A stretch of DNA of 46,805 bases, taken from DAONJL01 sp035405645 [NCBI: bacterium] (GTDB taxonomy: Bacteria > JAGOBX01 > DAONJL01). A model generated the notes under the pieces. The model worked only from the letters and a program-made list of their open reading frames with translations. It ran no database searches and was not told the origin of the DNA. Positions within the stretch are counted from its first letter, which is position 1, and every line of letters starts with the position of its first letter. The stretch lies in assembly GCA_035405645.1 (NCBI GenBank), contig DAONJL010000007.1, positions 58,617-105,421 on the forward strand. Direction: 5' to 3'. The position numbers and the translations under genes are program-made. Shown one piece after another: positions 26,805 to 35,569 of the stretch.

Positions 26805-29249
26805 TTATAATTCTCCAAAATATGTTACTATTCCGCCTTCTAATACTTTCACCTTTTTGAAATTATTTGCTTTTAATAATTTATATGCTTCATAAGAATT
26901 TATTCCTGTTCTACATATTAAAATTATTTCTTTTTCTTTTGGTAATGTATATAATCTGCCTCTTAAACTATTGAGTGGAATTAATATTGAATTTGAAATT
27001 GAAATAATGTCATATTCAGCAGGCGTGCGAACATCAATAAGTAAAATATCATCTTTTTTTAGCAATCGTTCTTTCAATTCAATTGGACTTATACCTTCAA
27101 AATTTCCATAATATTTATTCTTTAATACATTTGCAGCAGTTATTAAAATATCCATAGCAGCAGAAAAAGGCGGAGCATAAGCAAGGTCAAGTTTTGATAA
27201 ATCCCATATTAACATATTTGCTGATATTGCTGTTGCTACTATATCAATTCGTTTTGAAATATCACCTTTGCCAATTGCTTGCGCTCCTAATAATTTTCCT
27301 GTTTTTTTATCTGCTATTAATTTGAGATATATTAATTCTGCTGTTGGATAATAATGTTCTTTATCTGGTCCAGGAACTATTACTGTTAATGGTTCAAAAC
27401 TCTGTTCTTTTGCTGTCTTTTCATTTAACCCAACTGCACCAATATTATAATCAAATACTTTTAAAATAATTGTTTGTAAAACACCGCTAAATTTTTCTTT
27501 TGCTCCTGTTACATTTAATCCTGCTATTCTTCCTTGTTTATTTGCTATTGAACCAAGAGGAGTATAAATTGGTTTGCCTGTAATTAAATTTTTATTTTCT
27601 ACACAATCACCAATTGCATATATATTTTCATCATTTGTTTGTAAATATTCATTTATTTTTATGCCACCTGTTTCTCCTATTTCTAATCCTGATTTTTTTG
27701 CTAATTCTACATTTGGTCTTACGCCTATTGCAACTATTATTAAATCTGCTGGCAATATCTTATCATTTATTTTTATGCCACTTACTCTTTCATCGCCAAT
27801 TATTTCTTCTACTTTTGTATTTAATAATATTTTTATACCTTTTCTTTCTAAATGATTTTTTACTAATTCTGAAAATTCCAAATCCAAAAAATTTAATAAC
27901 TGGTCTTTTATTTCTATGATTGTTACGCGCGCACCACGACGAACTAATGCTTCAGAAACTTCTACTCCTATTGCCCCTCCACCAATTATATATACATCTT
28001 TTGCTTTTGGCACATTTAATTCTCGTTTCAATCCTTCTGCATCTGCTACTGAATATAAGGTATAAACACCTTTTTTATCTATTCCTGGTATTTTAGGAAC
28101 TATTGGAATACTGCCTGTTGCTATTATTAATTTATCATAATTTATTGTTGTTTCTTCTAAAGTTTTTAAATTTCTTATTTTTACTCTTTTATTTGCTCTA
28201 TCTATTTCTATTGCTTCAGTATTTATTAATACTTCTATATCTTTTATTTTTTTAAAAAATTCAGGGTCGCGTATATCACCATCATTTGTTGTCATTAATA
28301 AACGAGCATCAGTTACCATATTTGAAATATAAAATGGCAAACCACAACCAGCATAAGATAATACTTCTTCTTTTTCTATTAGCGTTATTAACGCATCCTC
28401 ATCCATTCTACGTGCTTTTGCTGCTGCTTTTGGTCCGGCTGCTTTGCCACCTATGATTAATATTTTCAATCTTTTACTTTCATCACTTTTATCTTCTTTT
28501 CTAATTTTTTCTTTTGCTATTTTTGTGGCTGGTAAAATAAATTTAAAACTTGTTCCTTTTTCTGGACTACTTTCAAAACTTATTTTACCATTATGTATTT
28601 CAACTGCTTTTTTTACAATTACTAAACCAAGACCTGTGCCTGTTTTCTCTTCTTGCTTTGCATTTGGCGCTCGGTAAAATTCAGTAAATATATATTTTTG
28701 ATATTCTTTTGGTATTCCTATTCCACTATCACTTACCTCTCCTGATAATATTTTTTTTGTTTCATCATAATTTAATTTTATTAATACTCTGCCATTATTT
28801 GGAGTATATTTTATTGCATTTTCAAGTAAATTATATAATATATGTTCTATACCAATTCGATATGCCCATATTATTGGTAATATTTCATCTTTCTCTACTA
28901 CAAATTCTATTTTTTTCGTCTCAATTTTTTCTTTTAAACTTTCTACTATCTTTTGAAATAATTCTTCTAAATTTATTGGTTCAAATAATTTTCGTATATT
29001 TTTTTCCTGAAATTTTGCTAATTCTAATAAATCATTTATCAGTGTTAGCATATCGCCTGATTTTTTATATGCACCTTCAATTAGTCTTTTTATTTTACCA
29101 GGAACTTCGCCTGCATATCCTGTTAATACTGTTTTTAATAGTGTTTGTATTGTTGTGATTGGACTGCGTAATTGATGTGCACTCACTTTCAGGATTTGCT
29201 CAATTATTTCTTTTGTATCATCCTTTTTTTCTTTCTTATAATCAACCAT
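26805..29249 (-). CDS. Histidine kinase-CoA-disulfide reductase-rhodanese triple fusion
   Basis: The 814-residue soluble protein has three parts. Residues 14-240 are a sensor-less histidine kinase: H-box His25 (SAHQLRSP), N-box LLENAIKYTPN, G1 SDSGIGIP and G2 TGTGLGLVIV. Residues 260-705 are an FAD/NAD(P) disulfide reductase: FAD motif IIGGKAAG, redox Cys302 in YAGCGLPFYI (single active Cys, the CoADR type), NAD motif IIGGGAIGVEV, second FAD motif YAIGDC, and APPFSAAMD. Residues 725-814 are a rhodanese with Cys779 in CRTGINS. The last two parts match the CoADR-rhodanese enzymes that reduce polysulfide or CoA persulfide. No transmembrane helix is seen and the reading frame is continuous. It starts at an ATG without Shine-Dalgarno. 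The sensing role is inference. Confidence 0.92.
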   Translation of the reverse strand: MVDYKKEKKDDTKEIIEQILKVSAHQLRSPITTIQTLLKTVLTGYAGEVPGKIKRLIEGAYKKSGDMLTLINDLLELAKFQEKNIRKLFEPINLEELFQKIVESLKEKIETKKIEFVVEKDEILPIIWAYRIGIEHILYNLLENAIKYTPNNGRVLIKLNYDETKKILSGEVSDSGIGIPKEYQKYIFTEFYRAPNAKQEEKTGTGLGLVIVKKAVEIHNGKISFESSPEKGTSFKFILPATKIAKEKIRKEDKSDESKRLKILIIGGKAAGPKAAAKARRMDEDALITLIEKEEVLSYAGCGLPFYISNMVTDARLLMTTNDGDIRDPEFFKKIKDIEVLINTEAIEIDRANKRVKIRNLKTLEETTINYDKLIIATGSIPIVPKIPGIDKKGVYTLYSVADAEGLKRELNVPKAKDVYIIGGGAIGVEVSEALVRRGARVTIIEIKDQLLNFLDLEFSELVKNHLERKGIKILLNTKVEEIIGDERVSGIKINDKILPADLIIVAIGVRPNVELAKKSGLEIGETGGIKINEYLQTNDENIYAIGDCVENKNLITGKPIYTPLGSIANKQGRIAGLNVTGAKEKFSGVLQTIILKVFDYNIGAVGLNEKTAKEQSFEPLTVIVPGPDKEHYYPTAELIYLKLIADKKTGKLLGAQAIGKGDISKRIDIVATAISANMLIWDLSKLDLAYAPPFSAAMDILITAANVLKNKYYGNFEGISPIELKERLLKKDDILLIDVRTPAEYDIISISNSILIPLNSLRGRLYTLPKEKEIILICRTGINSYEAYKLLKANNFKKVKVLEGGIVTYFGEL

Positions 29250-29259
29250 AATTTTATTT

Positions 29260-29287
29260 ATTTAATATTTTATTTTTGCTCTGTCAA
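29260..29287 (-). promoter_or_regulatory. Promoter of the kinase-CoADR-rhodanese fusion
   Basis: On the minus strand, TTGACA 29287-29282 and TTAAAT 29265-29260 are 16 bp apart. Transcription would start near 29253, only about 4 nt before the ATG at 29249, so the message is probably leaderless or nearly so. It fits exactly between the stop of the upstream membrane gene (29291) and this start. Confidence 0.55.
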
Positions 29288-29290
29288 TAT

Positions 29291-30784
29291 TTACTTTTTA
29301 TTAAATGCTATTATTTCAAGCCATTCTTTTATTTTTATCTTTTTTTTGATTTCTATAGTTGTTAATATTTTATCAACAAAATTTAAATAATTCGATTTTG
29401 AAATTTTATGTTTATTTAGTAATGGTTCAAAATTATTAAATACATCTGATAAAATCCAGCCATCTGTAATTGAATTTATTTTATTTACCATTATATTAAA
29501 ATCAGATTTATTTTCAACAAGTATTTCATCGATTGAATATAATTTTATTTCTGGTAAAAAATATTTTATGTAAATCGTTAAATTAGCATATTCACCTTCA
29601 CCGCTGATAATTAAATTTTCATTGGCTTTTACTTCATTCTTAATTTTTTTTATTATGACTAAATTTATTGATTTCTCTTCAAATTTATTTGGATAAATAT
29701 AATATTTATAAATATTAAAAAAATTCAGAATAAAAGCTATCAGCAATATTCCATAAATTATTTTTATTTTTTTTTGTGTAATTAAAAAATTTAAAATAAT
29801 TGCAGCAGGAAGCCAGATTGCTAATTGTGAAAGCCAATTTTCAATATTTAATGGATGCCAGTAAATTACAACAGCAGATTGAAAAATAAACCAGAAAAAA
29901 AATATTCCTAATTCATAAAAATAATTCGCAAAAAAATTTTTTATATTTTTTACAAAAATAAATAGTAACAAAAAAATAAAAAAATAAAACAGAAAAATTT
30001 TATTATTACCTTTACCAATAAATGATTGAGCAAATCCATTTATTGTATCAGAAAAAGTTTGTAATGAAAAACCGCCCCAATAACCTAATTGCTGATAATA
30101 AGTAAGCCATTTATAAAATTTGATTATTGTATTTAATTTAAGAAAAAAATAACCAATAAAAAAATATGAAAAACCAATAATTGAAAAAGATATGATAAAA
30201 AAGTAAAAAATTTTTTTGATAGATAATTTTCTATAAATTAAAGCAAAAATAATTGTAGGTAAAATGAAAATATTTATTTGATGAAATAAAACAGCAATTG
30301 CAAAAATAATGGCAAGTAAAAAAATATTTTTTGAATTTAGATAAAGTAGATTTAAAAATAACAGTGAGATAATAAAAGCATTATAAGAATGAACTTCTAA
30401 ATCAACTGCATATTTAAAATGCCATAATGTCGTACCTGATAATAAAGAAATTAAGAAAGCACATAATTTATTTTTTGTTATTTTTTCTATTATTAAAAAA
30501 AATATTAGTATAGAAAAATTAGCGATAAGCGAATTAATAATTTGTAAAAATAATAATTGATTATCTGGTTTAAATATTTTTAAAAATAAAATCTGTATTG
30601 GTAAAAATATTAAGTGATAAGAATGAAAAATCTGGAATAAAATATTTTCACGAATAGCAAATAAAAAACCAATAGAATCAAATGAATAATTTTTTGTAAG
30701 ATTAAATGAATAAAAAAATAAAAAAATGGTAAATAAAAGAAAGAGATAAAAAAAATTATTTTTAATTATTTTATGAAAAAACAT
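29291..30784 (-). CDS. Polytopic membrane protein, GT-C-glycosyltransferase-like
   Basis: The 497-residue protein has about 10-12 transmembrane helices and a soluble C-terminal tail. After the first helix comes NYSFDSIGFLFAIREN, an Asp in the first external loop as in GT-C enzymes of the PMT/ArnT group. A short loop reads YAVDLEVHSYNAF. I see no other diagnostic motif, so this is a fold guess. It is the last gene of the nine-gene operon from fliN, 18 nt after the RnfB gene. The C-terminal 120 residues are soluble and unmatched. Confidence 0.65.
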   Translation of the reverse strand: MFFHKIIKNNFFYLFLLFTIFLFFYSFNLTKNYSFDSIGFLFAIRENILFQIFHSYHLIFLPIQILFLKIFKPDNQLLFLQIINSLIANFSILIFFLIIEKITKNKLCAFLISLLSGTTLWHFKYAVDLEVHSYNAFIISLLFLNLLYLNSKNIFLLAIIFAIAVLFHQINIFILPTIIFALIYRKLSIKKIFYFFIISFSIIGFSYFFIGYFFLKLNTIIKFYKWLTYYQQLGYWGGFSLQTFSDTINGFAQSFIGKGNNKIFLFYFFIFLLLFIFVKNIKNFFANYFYELGIFFFWFIFQSAVVIYWHPLNIENWLSQLAIWLPAAIILNFLITQKKIKIIYGILLIAFILNFFNIYKYYIYPNKFEEKSINLVIIKKIKNEVKANENLIISGEGEYANLTIYIKYFLPEIKLYSIDEILVENKSDFNIMVNKINSITDGWILSDVFNNFEPLLNKHKISKSNYLNFVDKILTTIEIKKKIKIKEWLEIIAFNKK

Positions 30785-30802
30785 AATGAAGTGAATTAAT
30801 AA

Positions 30803-31801
30803 TTATTTAATATCAATTGCCTTAAATTTACATACTTGAACACAAATTTCACAACCAATACATTTACTTTCATCAACTTTAAATTTTTCTTTTAATTTTC
30901 CTTCTATAGCATTAACAGGACACTTTTTTGCACATAAAGAACAGCCCTTACAATTATCATTTATTTCTGCTTTACCTCGTTTTGTTTTATAATCAATGAT
31001 AACTTTTTCTGGTTTTATTGGACAAACCTCAACACATTTACCACAATTAACACATTTTGAATAATCTATTTTTGCAAGATTATTTTCAATTGTAATTGCA
31101 TTAACAGGGCATTTTTTTGCACATAAGCCACAGCCTATGCAAGCAACATCACATAATGTTTTTGCTATTTTTCCAATATCTTTATTTGAACATTTAATAT
31201 GCACATCATGATTTAATAATGGTCTTAAAACAATTATTTTTTTTGGACATTCTTTAACACAAGCACCACAACCTACGCAATTTTCTATTTTTATTTTTGG
31301 TATTGATGGATTTTTACTATCATACTCAATTGCATTAAATTTACATACTCTATAACAATTACCACACTCCAAACAGCCATAATTACATAATTTATAACTA
31401 TTAAATTGATTATGAATAAATTTACAATCGTTTATTCCTTTATACTCAAATTTTATTTTTGCTTTTTCTTTTGCTTTGCCTTTGCATAAAATTTCTGCAA
31501 CTAATTTTTCCTGTTTCTCTGCTTTTTTATTTAATACTTCTGCTATTTTTTTTATTACCTGTTCGCCGCCTGCTGTGCATAGATTTATTGGAACATTATC
31601 ATCTTTTGCAAGTGCTGCTGCATAATTAGCACAACCACTATAACCACAAGCACCACAATTCGCACCTGGCAATATCTCATTTATTTTCTTTTCTTTTTCA
31701 TTTATTTCAACATAAAACTTTTTTGAAGCAAAACAAAGTGCACTTCCAAATAAAAAACCTAATCCTGATAAAAATGAGATTGAAACAATAATTTCATTCA
31801 T
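30803..31801 (-). CDS. rnfB: RnfB-like polyferredoxin
   Basis: RnfB is the ferredoxin-handling subunit of the Rnf ion-pumping complex. The 332-residue product begins with one membrane helix (residues 4-25), then the RnfB-type Fe-S domain ILPGANCGACGYSGCANYAA with Cys49, 52, 57 and 75. Six ferredoxin-type motifs of CxxCxxC(x3)C form follow, between residues 143 and 328, in the runs CLECGNCYRVC, CVGCGACVKEC, CIGCGLCAKKC, CVNCGKCVEVC, CKGCSLCAKKC and CIGCEICVQVC. No rnfA, C, D, E or G gene is nearby. It may serve an Rnf complex encoded elsewhere, or act alone as a membrane-bound electron relay. It sits between a lipoprotein and a GT-C-like gene. Confidence 0.92.
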   Translation of the reverse strand: MNEIIVSISFLSGLGFLFGSALCFASKKFYVEINEKEKKINEILPGANCGACGYSGCANYAAALAKDDNVPINLCTAGGEQVIKKIAEVLNKKAEKQEKLVAEILCKGKAKEKAKIKFEYKGINDCKFIHNQFNSYKLCNYGCLECGNCYRVCKFNAIEYDSKNPSIPKIKIENCVGCGACVKECPKKIIVLRPLLNHDVHIKCSNKDIGKIAKTLCDVACIGCGLCAKKCPVNAITIENNLAKIDYSKCVNCGKCVEVCPIKPEKVIIDYKTKRGKAEINDNCKGCSLCAKKCPVNAIEGKLKEKFKVDESKCIGCEICVQVCKFKAIDIK

Positions 31802-31829
31802 AATAATGCTAATATGTGAATTTAAATCT

Positions 31830-32300
31830 TTAAAAATTTCCTGCTATACCAAATAAAAAATCACCTTTAATTTGAACTAAAAGACCAGAATTTTTATCAA
31901 AAGAAAAAATTGTTTTCCCTAAATTTTTTGATGAATCAGTTGTAGAAAAAGAACCTGATTCTTTTACTTTACGATTTTTTCGCCAATTAAAATGAATATC
32001 TAATAAATTGTCTGTTTTATCAATTTTCTCTATATTATAACTGATTTTTAAAAAATCATATCTATTAAATTCTTCACGAATAGAATTTTCTATCATATTA
32101 TATTTTTCGACTAATGCGCCGCCAAATAATTTCTTCAGTTCCATATAATTTTTATTTTCATAATTATTAAAAATATTTTGTAAAAAAATATTTGCTTGAT
32201 AAATATCTGATTTTTCATCTTCTTTTACCTGTTTTACTCCTGCACAATTCATAATAAAAATCATCACACACATTATTAAAATAAAAAATTTTTTTTTCAT
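31830..32300 (-). CDS. Small lipoprotein, NTF2-like layout
   Basis: The 156-residue product has a signal peptide with lipobox (IMNCAG), so it is lipid-anchored. The mature part (IFLQNIFNNYENKNYMELKKLF ... FDKNSGLLVQIKGDF) has the helix-helix-sheet order of NTF2-like proteins, similar in layout to the lipoprotein at 2709-3161. I do not recognise a specific family. A good ribosome site (AAGGAGAG) precedes the ATG. It is 21 nt downstream of the twin cNMP gene and 28 nt upstream of the RnfB gene. Confidence 0.75.
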   Translation of the reverse strand: MKKKFFILIMCVMIFIMNCAGVKQVKEDEKSDIYQANIFLQNIFNNYENKNYMELKKLFGGALVEKYNMIENSIREEFNRYDFLKISYNIEKIDKTDNLLDIHFNWRKNRKVKESGSFSTTDSSKNLGKTIFSFDKNSGLLVQIKGDFLFGIAGNF

Positions 32301-32321
32301 TTTCTCTCCTTTTCTTAATTT

Positions 32322-33497
32322 TTAATTTTGTAATTTTTGATATTCATTAAAATATATATCATAAGTCTGTTTACTTTCATCTAAATATTGTTCTACATCT
32401 TTTAAAATTCGATCGACTATTTCCATATTGCTTTTTGCTGATAAATTTATTTCATTAATTAAAATTTCAAAAGCTTTTGGACAATTTGCAGTTGTTGTAC
32501 CCATTTTATTTACTAATGCTAAGTATTTTTGAAATTGGCTATCAGTTGAAATTATTGCATTATCTGTTTCTGGTAATCGTTCTGATAATGTTTTAGTTAT
32601 ATGAACAATTAATGAAGGGTCTTTTTTTATTACTGGTTCTAAATTTGGTCCTGGTATTACTATTACTTTTGAATCTTCTTTTGCTTTTACTGTTGCTGTT
32701 CGCTTTTCATATTTTTTTGAACTATAACCTAATAAAACTGCTATTTCACCTATTATTGAACCTTTGTTCTTTATCTCTGCTATTTTTTGCTCTCCAACAT
32801 AAACATTTAAACTACCTTCCATTAAGATATACATTTCATTTCCAATATCACCTTCTCTACAAACTATATCACCTTTCTTAAATGTCTTTGCGCCGGCTGT
32901 GCTTAATTCTTCTTCTTCCATATATTTCAATTCTTTTTTTATCACTTCCTGCTCTATTATATCTTTTCCTTTATTTACTGAATCACCATAATTATAAATT
33001 ATATTTGTCTTGCCTTTTTCATAAATAGAATTTAACCACGGAAACCTAAACTTTGCATTTAATTTATTTATATTTTCAACTGATTCATAATATTTTAAAC
33101 ATAATGAATTAACTGCATTTTTTGCCTCTTTAAAAAATTTTGATAGTTCATTTAAATAATTATTTCTTCGTTGAAATGCTTTTGATAAATTTATTGAAAT
33201 ATTTAAACCAAGCAATGGATTTAATTTTATTGTTTGTTTTAAATCTTTGCCTGTTAAATCTATTATTTTTACTTTTACATCTGTTTTTGCTTTGGCACTA
33301 TTTATTCGATTTATTTTTAAAACTGTTTCAGGTATTCCAAATATTTCACCTGGTTTCTGAATTACTTCTATTCTTTTTTCTTCGCCTTTCTCATTGTTAG
33401 CAAATATTTCAACCACACCACTTTGTAAAATATAAAGTGGACCTGATGGCGCTCCTTCACTATAAATATATTCATTTGCAATAAAATCTTCTTTCAT
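32322..33497 (-). CDS. Twin cyclic-nucleotide-binding-domain protein with helical tail
   Basis: The 391-residue protein has two cNMP-binding beta-rolls. The first (about residues 1-105) has YIYSEGAPSGPLYILQSGVVEIF and PGEIFGIPETVL, a degenerate phosphate cassette. The second (about 200-305) has FKKGDIVCREGDIGNEMYILMEG and GSIIGEIAVLLGYSSKKYEKRTATVKA, a recognisable cassette (GEIA ... RTAT). A helical region joins the rolls and another follows. There is no helix-turn-helix or catalytic domain. It shares this design with the protein at 16329-17180 and is a candidate scaffold for cyclic nucleotide signals. It is 14 nt after the Lys-rich secreted protein and 21 nt before a lipoprotein. Confidence 0.82.
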   Translation of the reverse strand: MKEDFIANEYIYSEGAPSGPLYILQSGVVEIFANNEKGEEKRIEVIQKPGEIFGIPETVLKINRINSAKAKTDVKVKIIDLTGKDLKQTIKLNPLLGLNISINLSKAFQRRNNYLNELSKFFKEAKNAVNSLCLKYYESVENINKLNAKFRFPWLNSIYEKGKTNIIYNYGDSVNKGKDIIEQEVIKKELKYMEEEELSTAGAKTFKKGDIVCREGDIGNEMYILMEGSLNVYVGEQKIAEIKNKGSIIGEIAVLLGYSSKKYEKRTATVKAKEDSKVIVIPGPNLEPVIKKDPSLIVHITKTLSERLPETDNAIISTDSQFQKYLALVNKMGTTTANCPKAFEILINEINLSAKSNMEIVDRILKDVEQYLDESKQTYDIYFNEYQKLQN

Positions 33498-33511
33498 TTA
33501 ACACCCCTATT

Positions 33512-34564
33512 TTATTCATTTGATAATGTTGTTGGCAACTTTATTTGTTTATTCGATTTATTTTTCATATTCAATTCTTTTTTATCTTTTTCTTTTATAT
33601 TATCTTCTGTCATTTTCTTATCAACATTTAATATTTTTCTTTGTAATAATATCGTCTCATCTATTTTTTCATTATTTTGTTCTTCTAATAATTTTTTTAA
33701 TTTCTCTTTTTTTTCACTTAATTCTTTTACTATTTCTTTTCCCTTTTCACTCTCTTTTGATTCTTCCTCTTCTTTTTTTACACTCTCTTTTTTTACTGGT
33801 TCTATTTTTGGTATATTAATTTCTTTTGTTTTTGCTTCTAAAAAATTCTCAAACTCTTTATCTTTTATTTTTAATTCTGTTTTATATTCTTTTTCTTTTT
33901 TACTTTTTTTCGATTTCGTTATTACTTCTATTTTTTCTTTTACTTTGGTTTGTGGCGCTATAAAATCATCATCTTTTTTCTTTACTTTTACTTCTTTTTT
34001 CAATGGCTGTTTTTGTGGTGGCTTTCCTTCTTTTAATGAACTTTCTGGTTTCTTTTCATTTTCTATCATTTTCTGATACGGATTTGAAAATGAGATTGGT
34101 ATTTTTTCTTCCTGTAAATCAACTTTATTTAATTCAACAACAGAAATTGCCTGCTTTTTTTCATAATTTTCTTTTTCTTTTTTCCCTTTTATTATTAATT
34201 GTTCTATATCAATATGTTGTTTTAAATCATTCAAATCAATTATATTTATATATGTTTTAAACCATTTAATTTTAAATTTATTTTTTTCTTCTTTTGATAA
34301 ATATTTCCATTTATCACCTAATTGATTTGGTAAATCTCTATCATACGGTGGATTAATAAGCCAAATATATTTTGCACCCAATTCTATATCACTTAATTTC
34401 TGCTCTTCATCTTTTTTATCTAAATAAAATATTATTTCTTCGTCTTTCAAATTATTTAATACATAGCCATTTACATAGGTATCTATATACACTTCAACCA
34501 TTGCAGAATATGAAATTGAATATAATAACAAAAATAAAAAAACAAAAAAAATTTTTTTATTCAT
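33512..34564 (-). CDS. Secreted Lys/Glu-rich protein of unknown function
   Basis: The 350-residue product has a clear signal peptide (NKKIFFVFLFLLLYSISYSA). A folded N-terminal part of about 100 residues follows (VEVYIDTYVNGYVLNNL ... YIWLINPPYDRDLPNQLGDKW). The remaining 200 or more residues are highly charged, repeating Lys-Glu-Ser/Pro patterns without a known domain, and are probably disordered or coiled-coil. I assign no function. It lies 15 nt after the Dus gene and 14 nt before the twin cNMP gene in the fliN operon. GAGG stands before the ATG. Confidence 0.75.
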   Translation of the reverse strand: MNKKIFFVFLFLLLYSISYSAMVEVYIDTYVNGYVLNNLKDEEIIFYLDKKDEEQKLSDIELGAKYIWLINPPYDRDLPNQLGDKWKYLSKEEKNKFKIKWFKTYINIIDLNDLKQHIDIEQLIIKGKKEKENYEKKQAISVVELNKVDLQEEKIPISFSNPYQKMIENEKKPESSLKEGKPPQKQPLKKEVKVKKKDDDFIAPQTKVKEKIEVITKSKKSKKEKEYKTELKIKDKEFENFLEAKTKEINIPKIEPVKKESVKKEEEESKESEKGKEIVKELSEKKEKLKKLLEEQNNEKIDETILLQRKILNVDKKMTEDNIKEKDKKELNMKNKSNKQIKLPTTLSNE

Positions 34565-34579
34565 TATGAACCTCTAATA

Positions 34580-35569
34580 TTAAATTTTTTCATTTTCTGC
34601 AATCTCATCAATTAATTTTATAAATTCATTTGCTTTTGATAATTTATTTATTCTTTCTCTATATTTATTTATTTGTTTCATTCCCTTTAAATATTTAAAG
34701 AGATGTTTTCGAAAACTTATTATATTTTCAGATTCATAAAATTCTCTTGCATAATTAATGTGAATTTTAATTGTATTAAATAATTTTGTCAAATCTATTT
34801 TAAAAAATTTATTGCCATCTATTAAATAATTATTTAAGTATGTAATAAAAAATGGATTACCAATTATTGCACGACCAACCATAATGCCATCACAATTTGT
34901 CATATTTATCATATATTCAGCATCTTCAATCCTTTTTATATCACCATTTCCTATTACTGGTATTTTTACATTTTCTTTTAATATTTTTATATATTCCCAT
35001 TTTGCCTGATTTTTAAATAATTCACTTACTGTTCTTGGATGAAAAAAAATTGCTGAAATACAGATTTTTTCTAATTGCTGTGATATTTGCAAATAATTTA
35101 TATTTTCATTATTCCAACCTGCTCTTATTTTTACTGTTAATGGAATAGTTATATTCTTTAATATTTCTTCCACTATTTTATATATTGTTTGCGGTTCTTT
35201 TAATAAATATCCACCACTTTTTGCTCTTAATATTTTTTTTACCGAGCAACCTAAATTAATATTTATTATGTCAGGTTTATAACCATATTCTATTACTTTA
35301 TTTATTGCAATAACAAAACTTTCAGGTTTATATCCAAAGAATTGAAACATAATTGGACGCTCTGATTCATCGAATTTTATGTCTCTTATAATTGTTTTTA
35401 TTTTTTGCCTTGCGATTGCTTCAACTGGTAATAATGGAGCACAAACTAAATCTGCACCACATAATTTTAATATTCTTCTATATGGTGAATCTGTATAACC
35501 TGCAAGTGGGGCTGGTATAATTGGTGATACTTCTATTTTACCAATTTTTAATTTCTTTTTTAATAACAC
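34580..35569 (-). CDS. tRNA-dihydrouridine synthase (DusB-like)
   Basis: Dus enzymes reduce uridine to dihydrouridine in tRNA using FMN and NADPH. The 329-residue product has the TIM-barrel start APLAGYTDSPYRRILKLCGADLVCAPLL, IMFQFFGY, ININLGCSVKKILRAKSGGYLL (active-site Cys), IRAGWNN, FFHPRTV and PVIGNGDI (phosphate site), then GIMVGRAIIGNPFF. In most Dus proteins the residue after the catalytic Cys is Pro; here it is Ser. The start is a GTG, about 12 nt after a GAGG, with no ATG nearby. It overlaps the end of the Ppx/GppA gene by 32 nt, so the two are coupled. Confidence 0.9.
   Translation of the reverse strand: MLLKKKLKIGKIEVSPIIPAPLAGYTDSPYRRILKLCGADLVCAPLLPVEAIARQKIKTIIRDIKFDESERPIMFQFFGYKPESFVIAINKVIEYGYKPDIININLGCSVKKILRAKSGGYLLKEPQTIYKIVEEILKNITIPLTVKIRAGWNNENINYLQISQQLEKICISAIFFHPRTVSELFKNQAKWEYIKILKENVKIPVIGNGDIKRIEDAEYMINMTNCDGIMVGRAIIGNPFFITYLNNYLIDGNKFFKIDLTKLFNTIKIHINYAREFYESENIISFRKHLFKYLKGMKQINKYRERINKLSKANEFIKLIDEIAENEKI

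Noticed and set aside
28709-29158. 149-residue Leu-rich plus ORF and similar Leu-rich ORFs at 32612, 33140, 33520, 34003, 44229, 44985
   Set aside because: These are antisense shadows of Lys/Glu-rich genes in an A/T-rich genome.
26805-29249. Plain NADH oxidase or CoA-disulfide reductase
   Set aside because: The same frame holds a full kinase core before it and a rhodanese after it; no start codon with ribosome site suggests separate products.
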